The notes beneath the pieces are model-generated. The model did no database searches, had not been told where the DNA came from, and worked only from the letters and a program-made list of their open reading frames with translations. DNA of 64,000 nucleotides. It comes from Gordonibacter pamelaeae (GTDB lineage Bacteria; Actinomycetota; Coriobacteriia; Coriobacteriales; Eggerthellaceae). Numbering within the stretch: the stretch's first letter is position 1; each line of letters starts with the position of its first letter. The position numbers and the translations under genes were made by a program. Shown here one piece after another: positions 16,519-25,155 of the stretch. The stretch lies in NCBI RefSeq assembly GCF_042665095.1, contig NZ_JBHTBV010000003.1. One strand, given 5' to 3'.

Positions 16519-18092
16519 AGCCATCCTTGAAAAACGCAAGCATCGGCCGCATCCTCATGATGTCCTACGTCAGCATCATCGTGCTGTTCGTCGTCTCCAT
16601 CTGCGTGGCGGTTTTCGGCGTCCACCAGAACTCGGCGATGACCACCGAGTTCTACGAGCAGCCCTACCGGGTTTCCAAGAGCGCCCTGTCGCTGCGCAGC
16701 ACCGTCGAGCAGATATCGAACCAACTCAAGCAGTGCCTCGTGACGGAGGACTCCCTTGAAAGGGAGCGGCTGGTCGACACTATCAACCAGCTGGCCATCG
16801 AGCGCGAGGCCGAGTACAACGTCATCGCGGCGAACTTCAAGAGCGACGCGAAGGTGCTCGACCAATTCGCCTTGGCAAGCGAAGCCCTTCTTTCTGCACG
16901 CGACGAAGTGGTCGACGAGCTGCGCTCGGGCAACACGGAACAGGCCAACACGGTTTACGAGCAGGACTACCTGCCTCAGAAGGACGTCACGCTGGTCCTG
17001 GCCGATGGCATCATCGATGCTGCCGAGCAGGATGCGCACGAGTACTCCCAAGAAACCACCTACGTAGAGATCGCAACCTCGATCATCATCATACTGCTCG
17101 GCCTTCTCACGATCGGCCTCGTCATCGTTCTCTGGCGCCGCATCACCCGCGCCATCGCCGTGCCGGTGGGCGAGATCGAGGGTATGGCGAAGCGCGTGGC
17201 GGAGAGCGACCTCACGGTGCACGTCATCCCGAGCTCCCGCAACGAGCTGGGTGAGCTCGCAGCCTCCATGAACAAGACGGTGGCGGCGCTACGCCTCATG
17301 GTGGAGCAGATGAAGGCGACGGCCGACCAGGTGGAGCGCTCGTCGTCGCAGATGTCCGACGGCTCCCAGACGATCGCGCAGGGGTCGGCCGAGCAGGCCA
17401 TGAACATCGAGGAGCTGGCCACCAGCGTGCAGGACATCACCCAGGTGGTGGAAGAGAACAACGAAAGCGTTCTCATAGCCAACGAGAACACCGCCGACGT
17501 GCTGTCCGCCGTCGAGCACAGCAACACCCAGATATCCCAAGCCGTCGAGGTCATCGCCGACATCAAGGTCAGCACCCGCAACATCTCGCAGCTGGCTAAC
17601 ACCATCGAGGACATCTCGTTCCAGACGAACATCCTCGCGCTCAACGCCTCCGTGGAGGCGGCGCGCGCGGGCGAGGCGGGACGCGGGTTCGCCATCGTGG
17701 CCGAGGAGATTCGGCGTTTGGCCAACCAGGTGAGCGAGGCATCGCGCGCCGCCGACGAGCTGGCTGCGCGCGCCACTGCGAGCGTGGAGAACGGCAGCGC
17801 GCTCATCAGGGTAACCTCCACGAGCATGGAGGGCGCCGTGGCCGCGACCGAGGGCGTCAAGGAGATGATGTCGGCCATCGCGCAGGCGTCCACGCAGCAG
17901 CTGGAGGCCGTGTCGCAGATCCAGGAGAGCATGGACAGCCTGTCCGACGTGGTGCAAGAGAACTCGGCAGCTTCGGAGGAGAGCGCCGTCATCGGCGAGG
18001 AGCTGGCCGAGCAGGCCCGCAGCCTCAAGCACCTCATCGATCGGTTCGTGCTTGAGAAGCCCGCCGGCGGTTCAGACGGCGGTGCACGGTGA
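16515..18092 (+). CDS. Methyl-accepting chemotaxis protein
   Basis: The 525-residue receptor has a first membrane helix at about residues 12-34, a periplasmic-side four-helix-bundle-like sensor of about 150 residues, and a second helix near 190-212. A HAMP segment follows, then a long signalling coiled coil. The hairpin tip lies near residue 395 in FAIVAEEIRRLANQVSEAS, the CheA/CheW contact region. Its start overlaps CheR (ATGA), and its stop overlaps the GTG of the GGDEF gene (GTGA). Ligand unknown. Confidence 0.92.
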   Translation: MKPSLKNASIGRILMMSYVSIIVLFVVSICVAVFGVHQNSAMTTEFYEQPYRVSKSALSLRSTVEQISNQLKQCLVTEDSLERERLVDTINQLAIEREAEYNVIAANFKSDAKVLDQFALASEALLSARDEVVDELRSGNTEQANTVYEQDYLPQKDVTLVLADGIIDAAEQDAHEYSQETTYVEIATSIIIILLGLLTIGLVIVLWRRITRAIAVPVGEIEGMAKRVAESDLTVHVIPSSRNELGELAASMNKTVAALRLMVEQMKATADQVERSSSQMSDGSQTIAQGSAEQAMNIEELATSVQDITQVVEENNESVLIANENTADVLSAVEHSNTQISQAVEVIADIKVSTRNISQLANTIEDISFQTNILALNASVEAARAGEAGRGFAIVAEEIRRLANQVSEASRAADELAARATASVENGSALIRVTSTSMEGAVAATEGVKEMMSAIAQASTQQLEAVSQIQESMDSLSDVVQENSAASEESAVIGEELAEQARSLKHLIDRFVLEKPAGGSDGGAR

Positions 18093-18718
18093 CCGGCCAG
18101 GCCGTCAAACCCTTGCCGAGCTTTTTCGCAGAACCGGAGCGCGCCGAGTTCCTGAGCCTGCGCGCAGCCAACGCCGCGCTGCGGGAACAGCTGGACACCA
18201 TGCGCAGCCTGGCCTTTCGCGACCAGCTTACCGGCCTGTTCAGCCGCCACTACCTCACCGACTACCTCGAGGAGAGGATTCGGGAGGACAGCAACGAGAC
18301 GAACATCGTGCTCGCCCTCTGCGACATCGACGACTTCAAGACCATCAACGACGCGCGCGGCCACCAGTCGGGCGACATCGCCATCGTCTGCATCGCCGAC
18401 ATCCTCGACGATCTGGCCGGCAACCACCCCGTCATCCGCTGGGGCGGCGAGGAGCTGCTCGTCGTGCTGTTCTCGACGCCCGACCACGAGGCGCTGCGCC
18501 TGTGCAACCGCATGCGCGAAGAGGTTGCCGCGTACCGTATAGACGACGGGACGGGCGAGTTCTCCTGCACGCTCACGTTCGGCTTGAGCGCTTACGATCC
18601 AAGCCTCACGTTCGCCGAGAACTTCGTGCGCGTGGACCGCGCGCTGTATCGCGGCAAGGAAACCGGCAAGAACCGCTGCACGTTCGCGCAGCCCGACACG
18701 GCGGGCGAGCAGAGATGA
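18089..18718 (+). CDS. GGDEF-domain protein (probable diguanylate cyclase) of the chemosensory operon
   Basis: This 209-residue protein has a short N-terminal coiled-coil-like lead (about residues 15-45) and then a GGDEF domain. The domain shows FRDQLTGLFSRHYL, a metal-binding LCDIDDFKTIND and the active-site RWGGEELLV. The RxxD inhibitory site normally found five residues before GGDEF is absent. No receiver domain is attached, so coupling to the receptor array may be by protein contact rather than phosphorylation. It starts with GTG overlapping the receptor stop and ends overlapping the CheA-like start (ATGA). Confidence 0.86.
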   Translation: MTGQAVKPLPSFFAEPERAEFLSLRAANAALREQLDTMRSLAFRDQLTGLFSRHYLTDYLEERIREDSNETNIVLALCDIDDFKTINDARGHQSGDIAIVCIADILDDLAGNHPVIRWGGEELLVVLFSTPDHEALRLCNRMREEVAAYRIDDGTGEFSCTLTFGLSAYDPSLTFAENFVRVDRALYRGKETGKNRCTFAQPDTAGEQR

Positions 18719-20294
18719 GGCCGGCGAGCAAGGAACTCACGGTGCAGGTCATGCTCAAGCCCAATTGCGGGCTCGAGAATACCCGCGCGTCGCTCGTGAT
18801 GCGCCGCATCCTGCCGCTGTGCGACAACCTTTCCTGCCATCCGCGCACCGTCAAGAGCGACCGGTCGACCATCGCGTTCCTGCGCGACCACGGGCTGTTC
18901 ATACGCTTCAGCTCCCCCACCCCCGAGCAGGTGCTGCTGACCATCAAGAGGTCGTTTTTCGTTGACCACTGCTCCCTTGTCGAAGACCCGGACACCATTC
19001 CCTCTTACGAGAAGGCGGGGATCGAGGCCGACGCGATGGAGGACTCCGCCTTCGCGCTGCCCTCCACCTTCGCCGACGAAAACGGGCTGGACAGGCGCGG
19101 CGACGAGCTGACGAACCTGCTCGCGCGGTTCGAGGAAGTGCACCGCAAGCTGCGCACGCACGCCGAGGGCCAGCCGCAAGACCGCGCGTTGAGCAGCATC
19201 GTATTCTCGCACACCCAGGTGGTGGACGAGCTGCGCACCGCGGTGGCACGCTCTCGCATCGAGCCTTTCGACCGCATGGCCCCGTCGCTGCGAACGCTCA
19301 TCGCCGACTACAGCGGCCGTTTCGGCGTGCTCGCCGACCTCGATATCGTCGACGGCCATATGGCGCTCGACCGGTCGGTGCTGGCGTCGATGGAGGAGAT
19401 CATCAAGCGCGTCCTGCGGTTCTGCCTGCGCGACGGCATCGAGCAGCCCGAGCACCGTGTGGCGGCGGGCAAACCCGCGCGTGCCCTGCTGCGCCTGCGC
19501 CTGGAAAGCGACGGCTCGGAAGTGGTGTGCCGGATAGAGCACGACGGGAAGCCGTTCGATTCCCGCGGCATCGCCCGGCAGGCGGTGAAGCGCGGGCTGC
19601 TGACGCGGCCGCTCGAAACCTACACCGAGGAGGAGATGGGCGCCCTCCTGCTGCTGCCCGGCTTCGTCGCTGCGGCGGAAGGCCCTGTTTCAAGCTTGTT
19701 TCCCAGTTCAACGAGATAGGATCTCTCCTGCAGCACGTGGGCGGGCGCGGCGAGGTGCGCAATACCGACCACGGCACGCTGGAGATAGCGCTCCACTTCC
19801 CCGTGCCGTTCACCATCATGGAGGCGGCGCTCGTGCGCACCGGCGCGATGCGCTTCGCGCTGCCCGCCCAGCAGATAGGGCGCTTCGAAGCGTATCGCCC
19901 CGAGCGGATCGAGCGGGGCGAGAAGGCCGCGCAGGAAGGCCCCTCGGGAAGCCGTCCGCCAGCACGCCCCTCCTTTTACACGGGCGAGGACGGCAAGCGC
20001 ACGGAGTTGTTGAACGGGCCGGATTCGGGCTCGCCGCTCGAGGCGGAGAATCCTGTGTTCGCCCTGTTCCTGGAAGCGTTGGGAGAGCAGCGCTGCCTTG
20101 CCGTGGACGCTGTGAACGGCTACGAGAACATCTCCGTGAGCCAACTGCCCCCGCTGCTCGACCACGGCCCCCTGCCCAAGGCGGGTTGCTTCGGCTACGC
20201 CCTCCTCAAGGACGGCGCGCCCTGCGCCGTGGTGAGCATCCGCCATCTGCTGAACGCGATTCTGAAGAAGGAGGGCTCCCATGCGCGTGCGTGA
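18715..20294 (+). pseudogene. CheA-like protein, degenerate and frameshifted
   Basis: The frame from ATG 18715 gives a P2-like domain (about residues 1-90), then P3/P4 regions containing SRIEPFDRMAPSLRTLI and DGIEQPEHRVAAGKPARALL, up to LLLPGF, and stops at 19717-19719. The homologous C-terminal half (SQFNEIGSLLQHVGGRGEVR, then a P5/CheW-like domain) continues in another frame to 20294. One base appears missing near 19680-19700. No P1 His-phosphotransfer domain is present, and the N-box Asn is replaced (VLRFCLRDGIE). So even intact it may not be a working kinase. The second frame overlaps the next start by 14 bp, supporting it as the genuine C-terminus. Confidence 0.78.
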
Positions 20295-20736
20295 CCAGCG
20301 GCTACGGTGGATAGAGAAGCTTATCAGCGGAAACCAGCAGGATGTCCACCGCTCGAACGCGCTCGTCATTCCCTCGGAGAGCGGAAACATGGCCATCGCG
20401 TTCACCTCTATCGAAGAGGTGGTGTCGGCCGGCGAGATGAGGTCTCTGGCCTTCCTTCCCCCCGAGTTCAGCGGCGTTCTGCCGCGCAGCTACGAGCTTG
20501 TGCCCGTGCTCGATGCCGAAACGCCCGGCGATGGGGAATCGTCCCACATCGTGATCGTGCGGAGCGGCGACAACCTGCTGGGGCTGCGGTTCGTCGGCAC
20601 GCCGTACGTGGTGAACCTTGACGAGACGAAGCACGCACCGCTCAAGACGCGCTGCCCGCAAGGCTTCGACCATGAGACCCTGCCGGTGCTCGACGTGGAC
20701 GCCATCGTAGATATGCTGCTCGCCGCCGGCCGTTAG
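20281..20736 (+). CDS. CheW-like coupling protein
   Basis: The 151-residue protein overlaps the end of the CheA-like gene by 14 bp. It has the SH3-like CheW pattern: an opening strand region (NALVIPSESGNMAIAF), IEEVVSAGE, LVPVLD, and a later HIVIVRSGDNLLGLRF ending in LPVLDVDAIVDML. CheW proteins tether receptors to CheA; here it probably links the MCP to the CheA-like scaffold. Sequence is divergent, so this is CheW-like by position and strand pattern. It ends the operon, convergent with a hydrolase gene 42 bp away. Confidence 0.72.
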   Translation: MRVRDQRLRWIEKLISGNQQDVHRSNALVIPSESGNMAIAFTSIEEVVSAGEMRSLAFLPPEFSGVLPRSYELVPVLDAETPGDGESSHIVIVRSGDNLLGLRFVGTPYVVNLDETKHAPLKTRCPQGFDHETLPVLDVDAIVDMLLAAGR

Positions 20737-20778
20737 CGTCGGCGCGGCGGCTGTTGCAGGTCGGCCGAAACCACGGCG

Positions 20779-21882
20779 CTACCGCCGCCCACTGCTCTTT
20801 CCGGCTGCCTCGTTCACGGCCTTCGCGAATGCGTCCGGGTGCTCGTAGTGGATGTCGTGGCCCGACTCGATGACGGTCGTCTCGCAGCACGCGATGAGCT
20901 GCTGCACGCGCGCGGCGTCTTCGTCCGAGTTGGCGGCGAACAGGGTGCCGTCCTCGCCGTAGCTGGTCTGCGCCTTCAGGTAGACGGTCGGGCATGTTAT
21001 GCGGGAGAGCAGGTCGGCCTGGTCGACGCCGTCGAACCACGTGCCGTCGTAGAACGTCTCGCCGAACCGCACGTCGAAGTCGTCGTAGTAGTAAAGGCCG
21101 CGCACCCAGTCGTGCGGTACCCAGGCCAGCGTGAGGTGGGCGTCGGGAGCGGCCGCACGCTCGGCCGCCGTCCACGCAGCGATTTTCGGCTGCAAGCCGC
21201 CGAACAGGCCGAACAGGTAGCTGTGCTGCGCGTAGTATACGGCTGGATCGACCGCGTCTTCCTGGTTGAGGTACGCATGGATAACTTCGAAGGCGTCCTT
21301 CCACACGAAGCAGCCCGGAGGCGCCTGCATTTCCTCGGGCGTCACGCGGAAGAAGGGCGGGTCCTCCAGCACGCAAGCCGTCACGTGCTCGACATCGTTG
21401 GCGGCGAGCCACGCGGCCACGATGCCGCCCGACGAGTGTCCCGAAACGAGGTACGCGCCGCCCACCTCCTGCGCGGCGAAGGCCTTGACCGCCTGCCCGA
21501 TGGCCTCGCACGAATAGAGTGCGGGGTCGTGGCTGGACTCGCCGTGCCCGAAGCAGTCGACGGCGAACACGTGGTAGCGTTTTGCCAGGTCGGGAAGCAC
21601 GCGCGCGTAGTCCTCCCACTGCATGCCCTGACCGTGCACGAGCACGAGCGCCGGGCCGTTGTCGGGGCCCTCGGCGTAGTTGAGGGTCGCATCGCCGGCA
21701 ATGGCGATGCTCACCTGCACCTGCTTCTCCTCGAAGCCGGCGGCATGGGCTCGCGCCAGGTCGCGCTCCTCGCCGTGGCGGTTGTTGTCCACGTACACGG
21801 CGAGCGCGATGCCCGCCGCCAGCGCCAGCGCCGCGATGGCAATGCCTGCGATCATACCTGCCTTCTTCCCAACGCGCGCCAT
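20779..21882 (-). CDS. Membrane-anchored alpha/beta hydrolase
   Basis: The 367-residue protein has an N-terminal helix (about residues 10-30), then an alpha/beta hydrolase fold. LVLVHGQGMQWEDYA carries the oxyanion His-Gly, the nucleophile elbow is SGHSSGGIVAA (Ser near residue 147), and a late ESGHDIHYEHPDAF supplies the catalytic His. It is unrelated in detail to the hydrolase at 9569. Substrate unknown. It is 42 bp upstream, in transcription order, of nothing on its own strand until the chemosensory operon, with which it converges. Confidence 0.85.
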   Translation of the reverse strand: MARVGKKAGMIAGIAIAALALAAGIALAVYVDNNRHGEERDLARAHAAGFEEKQVQVSIAIAGDATLNYAEGPDNGPALVLVHGQGMQWEDYARVLPDLAKRYHVFAVDCFGHGESSHDPALYSCEAIGQAVKAFAAQEVGGAYLVSGHSSGGIVAAWLAANDVEHVTACVLEDPPFFRVTPEEMQAPPGCFVWKDAFEVIHAYLNQEDAVDPAVYYAQHSYLFGLFGGLQPKIAAWTAAERAAAPDAHLTLAWVPHDWVRGLYYYDDFDVRFGETFYDGTWFDGVDQADLLSRITCPTVYLKAQTSYGEDGTLFAANSDEDAARVQQLIACCETTVIESGHDIHYEHPDAFAKAVNEAAGKSSGRR

Positions 21883-21924
21883 GGCGCCCCTCCCCCTCCC
21901 CCGCCGTCTGCGAGGCGACGGGTA

Positions 21925-22347
21925 TTATCGGTCGATCATGCTGCGAAGCTTCGACACGCGGTCCATGAACTCGTCTGCCTTCAAGATGGCGAGGCCCTGC
22001 TCCTCGTCACCAAGCACGAGCAGTGCGTCGCCGGCCTCGATACCGAACAGCTCGCGCGCCTGCTTCGGGATGACGATCTGCCCGCGCTCCCCCACCGTGA
22101 CGGTGCCGAACAAGTGCTTGCCGCGCGGCGGCATAGGCAGCATCGTGCCCTGCGGGTCGTAGCCCACGAGCGCGTCGAGCGACACGTCGAGCGCCTCGGC
22201 CAGCGCACCGGCGTTTGCGAGGTCGGGCACGGAGTCGCCCGCCTCCCATTTAGCCACCGTCTGCCGAGCCACGGCCAGCGCCGCGGCCAGTTGCTCCTGC
22301 GTGAGGCCGATTGCCCTGCGCCTGCTCTGAATGTTCGAACCAATCAT
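21925..22347 (-). CDS. XRE helix-turn-helix regulator fused to an AbrB/SpoVT domain
   Basis: The 140-residue product joins an XRE HTH (IGLTQEQLAAALAVARQT, residues about 10-60) to an AbrB-type swapped-hairpin DNA-binding domain (GTVTVGERGQIVIPKQAREL, about 85-120). ATG 22347 fits a GAGGAG ribosome site 10 bp upstream; ATG 22356 is in frame but only 1-2 bp from that site. It is 42 bp from the hydrolase start and could regulate it. Two DNA-binding modules in one small protein is a known architecture in Coriobacteria and Firmicutes. Confidence 0.87.
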   Translation of the reverse strand: MIGSNIQSRRRAIGLTQEQLAAALAVARQTVAKWEAGDSVPDLANAGALAEALDVSLDALVGYDPQGTMLPMPPRGKHLFGTVTVGERGQIVIPKQARELFGIEAGDALLVLGDEEQGLAILKADEFMDRVSKLRSMIDR

Positions 22348-22840
22348 GCTTCTCATACTCCTCGCCCTTCATGGTAAGCCGTCGAACAGCCCTGATCTAC
22401 CAATCGATGATGACAGATCGCGCGCTGTTTGTCGCGAAAGGGTTGCAAGGGCAGAGCCTCCTCCTACCGTCCTCCTCCTCTTCCCGTCCTCCTCCTCTTC
22501 CCGCCCTCCTCCCCGAAGGCATTTTTCCATCCGGTGTATATATGATTGGCAACGTCATGGACAAAAAGGGCGGGTAATCATTAGATTTCAGGTGAAAATC
22601 AGCCTGCTGGGAATTCACGTTTTGCGTAATCCCTGATAGAGTCACATTATTCTTTATTTGGAATAAAGAAAACTCAAGCATTTTGTCCACGGCTCCGCGC
22701 ATCCGCCGCCGGCACCATCATGAGCAGAGCGCGAAGCCGAAGGACCCCGCGCGGCGATAGCAGAAAACGCTGCGGCCGGCGCCGGGCAGAGGATACCTCG
22801 ACCCGCCGCGCTCGCCCAGGTTGGCAACCTGCTCGCGCCC
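22348..22840. other. Intergenic region with AT-rich patch, tandem repeat and inverted repeat
   Basis: This 493-bp region holds a pyrimidine-rich tandem repeat at 22467-22514 and an unusually AT-rich stretch from about 22515 to 22690, unlike its surroundings. A perfect 8-bp inverted repeat TTCTTTAT/ATAAAGAA lies at 22650-22670. A 101-residue minus-strand frame crosses it (22397-22702), but it has poor codon composition, no ribosome site and runs through the repeat. I see no gene. Confidence 0.6.
22467..22514. repeat. Short tandem repeat, 17-bp unit
   Basis: Two exact copies of CCGTCCTCCTCCTCTTC (22467-22483 and 22484-22500) are followed by a partial third copy. The unit is pure pyrimidine except one G, so slippage and strain variation are likely. 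Confidence 0.8.
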
Positions 22841-23617
22841 TCACAGGAAGCGCACGTCCGCGGGCTCCTTCGGGGCGGTGCGGCGATAGTTCACGGCGGA
22901 ATGCCCCACAACGAGCGCGGTGACCGCCTTCTGGCCGCGCGCGAGGCCGAGCTCGCGGCGCAGTGCGGGCGAGAGCCGCGCCGCCATCGCGAAGAACCCG
23001 CTGTAGAGCACACCCAGCCCGTGCGCCTGGGCCGCGAGCTCCATGTTGGAGGCGGCGAGCGCACCGTTCACCTGGTCTTTCGCCACCACCACGACGACGG
23101 CCGGCGCACCTTTGAAGAAGAAGCGGTCGTCGATCTCGGTGCGGCGGGCCGTCGCGTCCACGAGGCGCGCGAAGGGCAGGACGCGCCGGAACAGGCGCAC
23201 CGCCAGCTCCTCGCAGCGCTCGAGGCGCTCGCACAGCACGATGAAGGAGACATCCTGGGCGTTGCCGCCCGTGGGCGTGAGGCGGCCGGCCTCCACGATA
23301 TCGGCCAGCGCCTCGTCGGCCACGGGCCGGTCGGCGAAGCGCCGCATGCTGCGGCGGGCGCCGAGGGCGGCGAGCAGGCGGGCGGGCTCGAGCGCCTCCG
23401 CGCCGTCGAGCGGGCGCGGCTCCTCGTCGAAGCCGCTGATGGTAACCGCGTTCGTCGGGCAGACGGCCACGCAGTGCGCGCACATGATGCACCCCTGCGT
23501 GAGCGGCGCGGCCTTCCCATCCGCCACGACCAGGTTGGCGGCCGGGCAGTCGTCGACGCACCGGCCGCAGCCGATGCAGCGTGCAGGGTCTATCGCTATC
23601 TCGTGATGGAAACGCAT
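22841..23617 (-). CDS. Ferredoxin-nitroreductase fusion protein
   Basis: The 258-residue protein opens with two [4Fe-4S] motifs (CIGCGRCVDDCP near residue 14, CIMCAHCVAVCP near 43). A nitroreductase-family flavin domain follows, with RRSMRRFADRPV (FMN phosphate contact region) near residue 90. Electrons can thus pass from clusters to FMN in one chain. Such fusions are common in strict anaerobes and reduce nitro or enone compounds, but the substrate here is open. It begins 26 bp after the EFR1 gene, forming an operon facing away from the TetR gene. Confidence 0.9.
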   Translation of the reverse strand: MRFHHEIAIDPARCIGCGRCVDDCPAANLVVADGKAAPLTQGCIMCAHCVAVCPTNAVTISGFDEEPRPLDGAEALEPARLLAALGARRSMRRFADRPVADEALADIVEAGRLTPTGGNAQDVSFIVLCERLERCEELAVRLFRRVLPFARLVDATARRTEIDDRFFFKGAPAVVVVVAKDQVNGALAASNMELAAQAHGLGVLYSGFFAMAARLSPALRRELGLARGQKAVTALVVGHSAVNYRRTAPKEPADVRFL

Positions 23618-23643
23618 GGAACTCCCCTCCTCGGCACGGGCGG

Positions 23644-24405
23644 TTATGCCCTCGCTCCCTCCTTCAGGTAGTAGCGGCGGCGTCCCTTCGACTTCTCGCC
23701 GTACTCGATGGCCTCCGCCGGGCAGCCGCCGATACAGGCCATGCAATGCGTGCACGTGCCCTTCCACACGGGCCGGCCCCCTTCGAGCGCGATGTTGTTC
23801 AGCGGGCAGCGCGCGGCGCACAGGCCGCACGACGTGCACGCGTCCGTCGCGACGAACGCCTTGTCGTGCACGAGCGCAGGATAGAACGCCGCGTTCACCG
23901 GGCCGCTGCGGAAGCGGTCCTTCGCGGTCGGGCGAGCCTCCGGCAGCGGCTCCCCCGCTGCGATGCGCGCGGCGAGCCCTTCCAACTGGGAGCGTGCGGC
24001 GTCGAGCAGGCGCTTGCAGGTCTCCTCGTCGGGGACGTCGTAGAGCGCCACGTAGTTCTCCGGCATCACCACCTCGGCCAGGCCGCGGTAGCGCAGGCCC
24101 TTGTCGCGGCAGAGCGCCCGCGCGTGCTTGGCAGCGTTGCCCACGCTTCCGCCGCAGGTCAGAACGAAGTAGACATCGCGAGAGCCCTCGAGGCGCGCGT
24201 CGCGCAGCCATGCGTCCACCACGCGCGGCAGGCGCCAGGCGTAGGTGGGCGCCACCACCACGAACGGGCGCTCCGAGCGCAGCGCGGGCACGGAACCCTG
24301 CCGCAAAGCGTCGTTGACGGACACGATGTCGCCGTCGCCGAGGTGTTCCGCGAGCTGCCGGGCCGCCCATCGGCTGTTGCCCGTGCCGCTGAAATACAGG
24401 ATCAT
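23644..24405 (-). CDS. EFR1-type flavodoxin-ferredoxin protein
   Basis: The 253-residue protein starts MILYFSGTGNSRWAARQL, a flavodoxin-type FMN-binding loop, and ends with two [4Fe-4S] motifs, CTSCGLCAARCP and CTHCMACIGGCP. This is the EFR1 family (flavodoxin plus ferredoxin). It presumably shuttles electrons to the adjacent ferredoxin-nitroreductase. ATG 24405 has AGAAGGAG at good spacing; the longer frame to 24489 runs through an inverted-repeat region and is not used. A TetR regulator lies divergently upstream. Confidence 0.92.
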   Translation of the reverse strand: MILYFSGTGNSRWAARQLAEHLGDGDIVSVNDALRQGSVPALRSERPFVVVAPTYAWRLPRVVDAWLRDARLEGSRDVYFVLTCGGSVGNAAKHARALCRDKGLRYRGLAEVVMPENYVALYDVPDEETCKRLLDAARSQLEGLAARIAAGEPLPEARPTAKDRFRSGPVNAAFYPALVHDKAFVATDACTSCGLCAARCPLNNIALEGGRPVWKGTCTHCMACIGGCPAEAIEYGEKSKGRRRYYLKEGARA

Positions 24406-24459
24406 GGCGTGCTCCTTCTTAGTCCGGCCCCCTGCACTGCGCCTCCTCAAAGCTCCGTC

Positions 24460-24509
24460 GTCGCCCGAAAAACACGGTTCTCGCTTCAAAACCGTGCTTT
24501 ACGGGCGAC
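24460..24509. repeat. 50-nt nested inverted repeat in the EFR1 leader
   Basis: Outer arms GTCGCCCG (24460-24467) and CGGGCGAC (24502-24509) enclose inner arms CACGGTT (24473-24479) and AACCGTG (24489-24495). In RNA this would form one long hairpin about 50 nt upstream of the EFR1 start codon. There is no U-tract, so it is not a standard terminator; it could affect leader stability or be a large operator. Confidence 0.6.
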
Positions 24510-24550
24510 AAGGCGCATCGGGAAGAGCCGTTGCCCTTTGTTGTTTTATG

Positions 24551-24567
24551 TGATACATTTTGTATCA
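24551..24567. promoter_or_regulatory. TetR-type operator in the divergent promoter region
   Basis: TGATACA and TGTATCA form a perfect inverted repeat with a 3-bp centre, 54 bp upstream of the TetR start and 146 bp upstream of the EFR1 start. Length and symmetry fit a TetR-family site. Binding by the adjacent regulator is inferred from position. Confidence 0.6.
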
Positions 24568-24621
24568 GGTTGTGCACCGCCGTCAACCGCGAACGCGGGA
24601 CAATACGGGAGGATCTGTCTC

Positions 24622-25155
24622 ATGGACAAGCGCAAGGTCGCTAACCAGCAGGTGAAGGATCGGCTTCTGGCGGCGCTCGTGGAGTTCGCCGGCCGCAAGG
24701 ACTGGTCGAAGGTGACCGTCACCGAGCTCGTGGAAGCCGCTGGCGTCGCGCGCGCGTCGTTCTACCGCAACTTCGCCTCGGTGGAGGAGCTCGTGGACTA
24801 CGGCATCCGCCAGGTCACCGAGCGCTACCACGCAGGAAAGCCAGAGGGCCGCGAGGGCTTCCGCGACCGCGCGCTCGTGGAGTACAAGTTCCGCTTCTAC
24901 CAGGAGAACGCACCGCTCGTGCTGGCTTTCCACCGCGCGAAGGCCGCCACGTCGCTGCTCGACCTCATCACCGACTGCGAGATAGCCTGCTGGGGCGACA
25001 TGCCCTTAAGCTCGCCCGACCGCTACGAGGTGTACTTCTACGCCGGCGCGTTCTACAACGTGCTGCTCTGCTGGCTGGAGAGCGGCACGCGGGAATCGCC
25101 CGAGGCCATGGCCGACGCGTTCATGAGGCTAGCTGATGGGGTTGCCGGCGACTGA
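24622..25155 (+). CDS. TetR/AcrR-family transcriptional regulator
   Basis: This 177-residue protein has the TetR HTH near residues 25-50 (VTVTELVEAAGVARASFYRN) followed by a variable ligand-binding region. ATG 24622 has GGGAGGA about 9 bp upstream. It is transcribed away from the EFR1/nitroreductase operon and the palindrome at 24551-24567 lies between them, so it probably represses that operon and itself. Its last 27 bp overlap the convergent lipoprotein gene. Confidence 0.9.
   Translation: MDKRKVANQQVKDRLLAALVEFAGRKDWSKVTVTELVEAAGVARASFYRNFASVEELVDYGIRQVTERYHAGKPEGREGFRDRALVEYKFRFYQENAPLVLAFHRAKAATSLLDLITDCEIACWGDMPLSSPDRYEVYFYAGAFYNVLLCWLESGTRESPEAMADAFMRLADGVAGD

Noticed and set aside
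19680..19719. Programmed -1 frameshifting in the CheA-like gene
   Set aside because: TTTCCCA is present, but the zero frame reads TTT CCC AGT, not the X XXY YYZ phase a slippery site needs, and no stimulatory hairpin was evident. Simple indel preferred.
22397..22702. 101-residue minus-strand frame
   Set aside because: It runs through the tandem repeat, lacks a ribosome site and resembles no protein.
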